Source of the DNA: Inia geoffrensis
Taxonomy: Eukaryota > Chordata > Mammalia > Artiodactyla > Iniidae
Direction: 5' to 3'
Assembly (NCBI GenBank): GCA_036417435.1
Contig: CM070899.1
Span: forward strand, 148,318,237 to 148,382,236
Length of the DNA: 64,000 nucleotides
Shown: positions 57,161-64,000 of the stretch, one piece after another
How the letters are laid out: the number at the start of each line of letters is the position of its first letter
Numbering within the stretch: the stretch's first letter is position 1
Translations under genes and position numbers: made by a program
Notes under the pieces: generated by a model
Told to the model about the DNA's origin: nothing
Databases searched by the model: none
What the model saw: only the letters and a program-made list of their open reading frames with translations

Positions 57161-57161
57161 A

Positions 57162-57196
57162 CATGCACACACACACACAGGCACGCACACACACAT

Positions 57197-57229
<33 letters not shown>
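57162..57229. repeat. CA-rich microsatellite with a (CA)16 core
   Basis: Imperfect CA repeats from 57162, then an uninterrupted (CA)16 at 57198-57229. The reverse-strand frame across it is low complexity. Confidence 0.96.
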
Positions 57230-57230
<1 letters not shown>

Positions 57231-57559
57231 CGGGAAACAGCCTAAAATCCTTGTGCTCTTTTCGACCTTACCTATGCCCAATATTAAAGGTTCTACTCCC
57301 TTGCACATTTCCTGGTCACACTTCAGGACAAAAAAAGCAATCCCAAGTAATTTAAGATTTCAGTGACCTTGATTTTAATGTTAACAAAGTAGTATTCAGT
57401 AAGCCGCCTAAATGACGATTTCATATTAAGGTACCTGAGATTTTCCATTACAGGGAGTGCAGTGTCCTTATGATTTAATGAACAAGTCAAAAATTGACTG
57501 GCCCATCCTGAATGTCACATATACTTTTCTATTGTGCATGGTTCACTTCACATTACCCA

Positions 57560-57850
57560 ATTTTATGCAAAACTAATCTTAAGGGGTGTATAATATTCCA
57601 ACAAACTTTCTAGGTATTTCCTAAATTAGAGAATATTTAGATTAATTATTATCTGATTTGTATTATGCACAAGCTTTGATCTACATTTATGTGCATAAGA
57701 TTTATATATATATTATGAGATAATTATTGAGGATTGCTTTCCAGAAGTGGAATTAATGAATCAAAGGAGTTTTAAGGCTTTTGATTTGTATTGTCAAAAT
57801 GCTTCCAAAAGTGTCCTACCAAGCCTCTTGCCTGCCAGGAATGCACCTCT
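57560..57850 (-). mobile_element. Old L1 fragment
   Basis: Antisense L1: 'ccagaagtggaattaatgaa', 'tcaaaggagttttaaggctt', 'ttgtcaaaatgcttccaaaa' and 'ctaccaagcctcttgcctgc' match the segment that reads 'tagaagtggaattgctgggt...ccaatttacactccc' in L1M elements. Confidence 0.65.
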
Positions 57851-57979
57851 CAAAACCCTCTGCAGCAGCGAGAATCTGCATATTTAAAAACCTATGTGGA
57901 TTTGATGTGCATTTCTTCTGGGCTTTTATCCTGAAATGGATCTGGTCTTAGATTGTGTGTTGGTTAAGAGTAGGTGGAA

Positions 57980-58995
57980 CAAAAAAGCTTTTCCACTTAA
58001 ACTTGGAAAAGTTAAGTTCCCAAGAGACCCCCTACATCAACCACCGAAGCTCATTTGGCAGTAAAAACAATAACATTCAGCGAACAACAAGAAATCTAAA
58101 ACAATAGTTGTTTTATCAAAAAAAAAATCCAGCAGCTAATTAGTGTCTTTCCTGTTTGAAAGAAGGTAGTGGGAAGTGGACAGAAGACCTTATAGGAAAG
58201 ATAAAAAGAAGAGGAAAAGGAAAATAAACGTTTCCAGTTTGACAATCAAGCTGTCTTCTACATCCATTTCATCCCAAGACCACCAAGCCAATGTGGAGGC
58301 TTTTTCCTCCTTTCCTTTTCATTAGACTGATCACAACCAGCACTGCAGAGTCCATTAAGTTAAGAAATGCTGTTGCATACATGTGTGAATGAGCTGTGAG
58401 TAAAGTACTGCAGTAGAGGAAACCTAAGTTGAAACGTCCTCATGAATGTCCATGTGGCTGAGCAGGAAGGTAACCTGTCATAGATGTGCTAAAGAAGAAG
58501 AGTTGGGTTTTATTTTATTTACTTTTGCCTGGACTGTGTTGAATGACTATCATCGACAAGTTCAGGCTACTTTCTGCTGAGGATTAATGCACTGGGAGAG
58601 CTGAGAGAAAACTGAACAGTAGAGCTGTCTTTTTCTCGACCAGTTCACCTTAGTTTCCCAAACTCAAAGTCTTTCCCTAATTCTTTCTCCTTTTTATTGT
58701 AGTAAAATGAACATAACATAAAATTCACCATTTTGATCATTTTACAATTCACTGTACCATTCAGTGGAATTTAGTACCGTCACATGCTGTGAAACTGTCA
58801 CCACTGCCTAGTTGCAAAACATTTTCATCACCGCAAAAGGAAACCTACACCCATTTTAAGCAGTCATTACCTATTTCCGTCTCATCCAAATCCCTGGCAA
58901 CCACTAATGTATAATATTTTCCATGTGTATGTATTTGCCATTGCTGGACATTTCATATAAGTGGAACCATACAATAAAAAAAAAAAAAAAAAAAA
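57980..58995 (+). pseudogene. Poly(A)-tailed retrocopy of an unrecognised transcript
   Basis: A 1016-bp block that is not a known LINE or SINE as a whole. It ends in an A run of about 22 (58976-58997) and is bounded by perfect 14-bp direct repeats AAGAGTAGGTGGAA (57966-57979 and 58996-59009). The left repeat is preceded by TT, giving the L1-endonuclease-like site TT/AAGA. This is the signature of an L1-mediated retrocopy. No plus-strand frame reaches 60 codons, so it copies a 3' UTR, a non-coding RNA or read-through transcript. Its last 290 bp are an antisense L1M piece, meaning that the source RNA ended inside that repeat. The parent locus is unknown. The alternative, an orphan 3' transduction from an L1, would leave the same marks. 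Confidence 0.8.
58682..58972 (-). mobile_element. L1M 3' UTR piece carried within the retrocopy
   Basis: 'ttttattgtagtaaaatgaa', 'cataacataaaattcaccat', 'accattcagtggaatttagt', 'caaatccctggcaaccacta' and 'catataagtggaaccataca' are the antisense of an L1M 3' UTR. It provides the 3' end of the retrocopied RNA. Confidence 0.8.
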
Positions 58996-59009
58996 AAGAG
59001 TAGGTGGAA

Positions 59010-59554
59010 GAGACAAGCTTGAGGTGTTTCTTCCCCTTGAGCTGCCTATCCCAGTCCTATTTTGTTCAGTCACTTCCCAGAAATGATTTCATTCAACACT
59101 GCCCCCATTCTGATGTATGAAGTCACCGAGTTTTTCTGCTTTTAATCCCCTTAGTTTTTTTGATTTGCTGGATGGTTGAAAACAGAAGGAATAAATAGCT
59201 GACACACAGGAAGCTGTGCATGTTTCAAATGAAGTTTCCTTTTTGTAAAGCTGGGCAATTACAAGCTTGGCTCACTCCATCTCCATTCCAAATGGTTCTG
59301 TGCATGGCAGCAATGGTGTCTGGCTCAACCACTACCTTGACCAGGCTGCTGGTCAGAATTAGGCTTAGTTCTGAGCTGTTTTTTCAGGCTGTGTTTAGAA
59401 TTTGGTAGTCGGAGAATTGAAACAGTGTGCACATCAAAGACTAGTTTTCTTTAAAAAAACACAGGTTGATTTGCATGTCCTCCTGCCCCCTTCTTATTTT
59501 TCAAGAAGCTGAAACTTGCTTGGTGCCCATCACAAAAAAACAACAAAAAAAATT
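59010..59554. other. No gene recognised
   Basis: Mixed DNA between the retrocopy and the next L1M fragment. A 62-codon frame at 59220-59408 has no domain. Confidence 0.5.
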
Positions 59555-59712
59555 GTAACTATGTGAGTGGCTGGATGTTAACTAAACTTACTGTGATAAT
59601 CATTTTGTAGTATAGTATGTACACATACTAAATCATTATTTAATGATTTAATATGTGCACACTTTGAACTTATACAATGTTATGCTTATTATATCTCAAT
59701 AAAACTGGAAAA
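59555..59712 (+). mobile_element. L1M 3' end fragment
   Basis: 'ggatgttaactaaacttact', 'gtgataatcattttgtagta', 'gaacttatacaatgttatgc' and 'tatatctcaataaaactgg' are the sense L1M terminus. A related copy lies at 63765. Confidence 0.82.
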
Positions 59713-59936
59713 ATAAGTTAAAAAAATATGCTTGGTCCTTTGAAAGAGAGGCATGGGACTTAAAAAACACAGTATGGCCTGAAAGACATATAACATGTGA
59801 TTTAAGCTCCCATCTCTTTTTATGAGTTTCTTTTTTCCCTTTTTGTAAGAATCTTTGAAGAACTTACTGAAAATTGAAAGCAACCGTACAAGATTCAAAG
59901 CCTCCCTTGAAGCCAGGTTTATGTCAGTAACCCATA

Positions 59937-60968
59937 TATATATATATTTTTAACGTCTTTATTGGAGTATAATTGCTTTACAATGGTTTGTTAGTTTCTG
60001 CTGTATAACAAAGTGAATCAGTTATACAGGGGGGTCCCCATATCTCTTCCCTCTTGCATCTCTCTCCCTCCCAACCTCCCTATCCCACCCCTCTAGGTGG
60101 TCACAAAGCACCGAGCTGCTCTCCCTATGCTATGCGGCTGCTTCCCACTAGCTATCTATTTTACGTTTGGTAGTGTATATATGTCCATGCCACTCTCTTG
60201 CTTTGTTCCAGGTTACCCTTCCCCCTCCCCGTATCCTCAAGTCCATCCTCCAGTAGGTCTGTGTCTTTATTCCCATCTTGCCCCTAGGTTATTCATGACC
60301 ATTTTTTTTTTTTTTTTAGATTCCATATATATGTGTTAGCATATGGTATTTGTTTTTCTCTTTCTGACTTACTTCACTCTGTATAACAGACTCTAGGTCC
60401 ATCCACCTCACTACAAATAACTCAATTTCGTTTCTTTTTATGGCTGAGTAATATTCTATTGTATATATGTGCCACAGCAGCTCATGCAGCTCAATATCAA
60501 AAAAACAAACAATCCAATCCAAAAATGGGCAGAAGACCTAAATAGACATTTCTCCGAAGAAGATATACAGATTGCCAACAACACATGAAAGGATGCTCAA
60601 CATCACTAATCATTAGAGAAATGCAAATCAAAACTACAATGAGATATCATCTCACACCGGTCAGAATGGCCCATCATCAAAAAAATCTACAAACAGTTAA
60701 TGCTGGAGAGGGTGTGGAGAAAAGGGAACACTCCTGCACTGTTGGTGGGAATGTAAATTGATACAGCCACTGTGGAGAACAGTATGGAGGTTCCTTAAAA
60801 AACTAAAAATAGAATTACCATATGACCCAGCAATCCCACTACTGGGCATATACCCTGAGAAAACCATATTTCAAAAAGAGTCATGTACCAGAATGTTCAC
60901 TGAAGCTCTATTTACAATGGCCAGGACATGGAAGCAACCTAATTGTCCATCAACAGATGAATGGATAA
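59937..60968 (-). mobile_element. Twin-primed L1, copy 6 (5' inversion)
   Basis: One insertion of 1032 bp between perfect 11-bp duplications AGTAACCCATA (59926-59936 and 60969-60979). The left part, 59937-60476, is the L1 3' end in minus orientation. The right part, 60477-60968, is the adjoining more 5' L1 sequence in plus orientation. The L1 blocks either side of the inversion, 'atggataaag' and 'tggcacatat', are neighbours in intact copies with only about six bases missing. The ORF2 remnants include [23 protein letters not shown] coding in the inverted part (60758-60973) and are inert. Confidence 0.96.
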
Positions 60969-61034
60969 AGTAACCCATACATTTTAGCGCTTGGGTCACC
61001 ACGTGCATTCTACAGCCATACATCCATGCACTTG

Positions 61035-61200
61035 CTCGTTCATGCGATAGCCATCTATTTTTCATCATATGCCAGTACCATGCTAAGCACAAGTGATTCA
61101 AGACTGAAAACAAGATGATTCTTATTCCCATGAATGTCAAATTCAAGGAAAAGGCAGATCCTAACACTAATATAGAAACTTCCAGAAGGACAAACAGCTT
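61035..61200 (-). mobile_element. L2 3' end fragment
   Basis: Antisense L2-like: 'catatgccagtaccatgcta', 'agcacaagtgattcaagact', 'gaaaacaagatgattcttat'. Confidence 0.55.
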
Positions 61201-61929
61201 TGACTCCTGCCACTTGTGAAAACATAATGAAAAACAAACAAGTAACAGAAAAATGCCAAGCATACTACAAACCACCATGACCCTCTTAACTACATATTTA
61301 CAAAGTTAATTTTGTGCAATTTATCAAAAATGGCTTTCACATAGCAGTAAATAAAAATTTGCTGGGGATGCATTTTTTTTTCATTTTCCTTTCTTCTATT
61401 TCATTCCCATCAATAGACCATTAAGTTTTCCTGAATCCTCTTTTCTGAAAAAGTATCACAAAAGCATCCAGTGCAGGTTCAATATATTACAGAGTATCCT
61501 AAAGCATCTGGACTTGGTGGTCCAGAGATGGGGTCTACGAGTTTTGACAAGTGAAAGTTATATCTCTTTGACTCATTCCATTCAGCTTTGATCATGTAAA
61601 CGTCTTGGCCTTATTTTTTCTGTGGCAGAAAACTTGGTGTCAATTGTTGGCTTGAAACCAAGCAGCAGTACCATCTCTAACCATGGAGACTTTTCTCTGT
61701 GATAGGTGGACCTAGTCTTGCCAGAATTCTCTGCTAACTAGTGTTTCACTGGTTAATGACCTGACTAATCACAGATTCCCTTGTTTAGGCCTTTTCCATG
61801 CCCCCAGGAACTCTAGGAATATCCACAAAAATAAAGGAGTTTTTTTTCCCCTTTAAAACTTATCCATGGTGTGGTTTAGACAGACCTGACTGAAATCAGT
61901 TCCATATGGCCCCAACCATTTTTATTCAT
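61201..61929. other. No gene or repeat recognised
   Basis: Single-copy-looking DNA without a protein-like frame. Confidence 0.5.
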
Positions 61930-62000
61930 CATTATATCCTTAAGAGTTAACAGGCTGTGGCACATGGCAGATGTCTAATCAGTATTTTTGGAATAAGTGA
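61930..62000 (+). mobile_element. L2/MIR-type 3' end
   Basis: 'catggcagatgtctaatcag' followed by 'tatttttggaataagtgata' resembles the shared 'catagtaggtgctcaataaatatttgttgaa' end. Too short to choose the family. Confidence 0.45.
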
Positions 62001-62339
62001 TAAGAAGAGGCATTAATATATTTTCCTGATTTAGTTCAGAATTTTAAAAATGCACCCCCCCTTGCCTTCGTGGAGTCCATCACTTCCTTGGACTTTCCGT
62101 GTTGCCATGTGGAGCTCACCAGAGAAGGCGGCTCCTCCCAGAGTGCCAAGATTACTTTGACCATCTCATTCCCATGAATCATGGCACTAAAAAATGTTTG
62201 GAATAGTAGTTTCTTTCCGCAGAGCAGCCTTTTGTTTTGGATATCCTTAGTTTTTAATGCCTTTCTTGGCAAAAAATAATAATAATTCTTCCTTTTTCTA
62301 TTATGAATACAAACCAGACTCTTCATGGAATAAACGTTT

Positions 62340-62712
62340 CTAGCCACACTGACTCTCTTTCTTTGACAAAACCAAGCTCTTTCTTGACTTTGAGCTCTTG
62401 GGTTTGTTTGTCCTTCTATTTGGAATATTTCCCTAGTTTTTCTTTTTTCCCCATGGTTGACCCCAATTGTTTATGTAGGTATCCACTTAATTGTGGTCTC
62501 TTTTGAGAAAGTTATTTCCTGATTGAAGTATCCCTTCACTGCATATCCCAATCACTACCTATATCCTGACTCCATTTCTTTTTATCAAAATCACCCATGT
62601 AAATTTTCTCTCCTATTTCCTACTGAATCCCCAGTGTCAAGCACAGTGCCTGACAAATTGAAGAAATTCAATAATTATTTGTCAAATCATTTAACGAATG
62701 GATGGATTTAAG
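62340..62712 (+). mobile_element. L2 3' region
   Basis: Sense L2 from about 'ctatttggaatatttcccta' through 'tcctactgaatccccagtgt', 'caagcacagtgcctgacaaa' to 'aattcaataattatttgtca'. The order fits L2. No frame is left. Confidence 0.7.
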
Positions 62713-63764
62713 AAATACACCAGGTGACCTGAAATAGTTCATCTTACCTTTAGATTTCTTGACAATCTGATGCACCAGGTACTATTTAACTTTCCTCTGT
62801 AATGGGCGGCTGCTGGGGCAGTGTCCAGACTTCAGAGTTCATGGTCTTTATGCGAAAGCTTATAGATAGTGATCTACGATCATCAAAAGGAGGTTGCTTA
62901 CTTATAGGTTGAGAACTTGAGAAGGTACGTCAATCGCTGCCCAATTTTACCAAATCTGAGAAAGAAGATTGGTGAAAAATTGCCTTTATTCAGAAGGCTG
63001 CACTGATCAGCAAGATTTACTTACAGCTGTTAGGAGTCTGAAGTAGAAATTCCTGCAAACAGTAACAAGATTGATAATGAAGTATTGATCGGGGTGTACA
63101 TTGCAGGGCAATTCTGTCCATTTCCTTGTGGAAGCCAGAGCATCCTCAGTCTGTAAGGAGGGTCTGGATTGGCATCTGCAGCCCCAGCATTTCTTTTCTC
63201 AGAGACTGATTGTGATGCTTATTTAGAACTGTCTGGAAAGTGTAACTATTTCTAGTTTTCTCTAGACCCTTAGGGGTCCCTTTCTTTTTCTCTTTCTCTC
63301 ATTCTCTCTCCTTAAATATGGCTTTAAAAATGAGCCCGTGTGGCTTGGGAAAGACTTGTGCAAAGGAAACTTTGAAATTAATCCATCAGGCTAGGCCTGT
63401 AGCAGCAGCTATATGGCTCAAGGATGACTGCCAGATGGCTCAGCCATCACTGACATCAGAGAGCACTTCGTCAGCTTTCTCTCGCACTCATGGCCACCCG
63501 AACCCCGGACAGATGGAGCATTTTTGCACAATGTCAGATGGTATTACCTTTTGGCTGCAGTGCTGATCAGAGAGCTCTGGTGCTGCAGATTTCCTTTTAC
63601 CCCTCCACTGAACAGATAATTCACAGGCATCAGAAGTATGGGGCTATCCACAACCATCTCGTGAACTTCCTCACACTTCTTCTGTTGACACCTGAGCCAT
63701 GTGTCATCTGAGGATACAGAGAGATGCATTCCGTCTCAGAACCAAGTATGATCTTGTGTTAACC
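62713..63764. other. No gene recognised; CT-rich patch
   Basis: A CT-rich run lies at about 63278-63313. Frames of 82 and 73 codons at 63318-63566 and 63490-63711 overlap in different frames and show no domain. Confidence 0.5.
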
Positions 63765-63930
63765 AAAATAATAAAAATAAAATTGTGTTAACTAATCTTA
63801 CTGTGGTAATTATTTCACAATACATATGTGTATCAAATCATCACGTTATACACCTTAAACTTATACAGTGTTACATGTTAACTATATCTAAACAAAGCTG
63901 GAAAAATAAATAAATAAATTATAGAACTCC
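63765..63930 (+). mobile_element. L1M 3' end fragment
   Basis: 'gtgttaactaatcttactgt', 'tatcaaatcatcacgttata', 'caccttaaacttatacagtg' and a (AAAT)n-like end. It is the same family as 59555. Confidence 0.82.
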
Positions 63931-64000
63931 TACAAGGCATTAGAAGAAGACAAATTGGCCAGTTAACAAAAGAACAAAATAATTTAACAGATAATTATCA

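Noticed and set aside
57105..57366. Cys-Val or Thr-His repeat proteins on either strand
   Set aside because: They are translations of the CA microsatellite.
1..64000. CRISPR array, bacterial operon or phage-like system
   Set aside because: Repeat content, tRNA-SINEs, L1s and LTRs show vertebrate nuclear DNA; no spaced short direct repeats or prokaryotic gene packing were seen.

Overview
This window is mammalian nuclear DNA and almost certainly from a cetacean (whale or dolphin). Seven copies of a tRNA-derived SINE carry the cetacean/hippo CHR-type sequence: the head reads GGCTTCCCTGGTGGCGCAGT, the body ends near GAGAGGCCCGCGTACC, and an A-rich tail follows. The LINE-1 copies have cetartiodactyl-type UTRs. 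I see none of the BovB/Bov-tA repeats that a ruminant window of this size would normally show. I find no functional protein-coding gene, rRNA, tRNA or CRISPR array. Almost every open frame with recognisable protein similarity is a decayed LINE-1 fragment, and many other open frames are shadows of SINEs on the opposite strand.

Layout: 0-1.7 kb, an MLT1 LTR and old sequence. 1.77-8.09 kb, a full-length but dead L1 on the minus strand, inserted in an MIR and itself carrying two CHR SINEs. 8.1-13.9 kb, MER5A- and MIR-like relics, a (GT)20 array, two short L1 3' ends and otherwise single-copy-looking DNA. 13.9-17.0 kb, a minus-strand L1 truncated at its 3' end. 17.4-18.8 kb, an older L1. 19.2-25.1 kb, a full-length plus-strand L1 with a 13-bp target-site duplication and a probable short 3' transduction. 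25-30 kb, L2 relics and unassigned DNA. 30.3-35.3 kb, a minus-strand L1 with the reverse-transcriptase core deleted. 35-42.5 kb, MIR/L2 relics split by younger L1 insertions. 42.5-45.4 kb, an MLT1-like LTR, an inverted pair of CHR SINEs, an L1M relic and a CR1/L3-type relic. 45-52 kb, L2/MIR relics, a MaLR LTR and unassigned DNA. 52.1-55.8 kb, an MLT2-like LTR, a Tigger DNA transposon with a SINE inside, and an L1M relic. 57.98-59.0 kb, a poly(A)-tailed retrocopy of an unrecognised transcript with 14-bp target-site duplications. 59.9-61.0 kb, an L1 with a textbook 5' inversion. 61-64 kb, L2 and L1M relics.

The window therefore records successive retrotransposition. MIR, L2 and CR1/L3 form the oldest layer, followed by L1M, MaLR, Tigger and MER5, then two cetartiodactyl L1 lineages, and last the CHR SINEs. 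Both the SINEs and the retrocopy are bounded by the kind of target-site duplications that L1 machinery makes. The most useful observations are mechanistic: the retrocopy, the twin-primed and micro-inverted L1s, a tailless L1, a probable 3' transduction, and nested insertions that give relative ages. I saw no convincing novel enzymatic or defence system. Family names come from recognition by eye; a RepeatMasker run with a cetacean library would settle the subfamilies.
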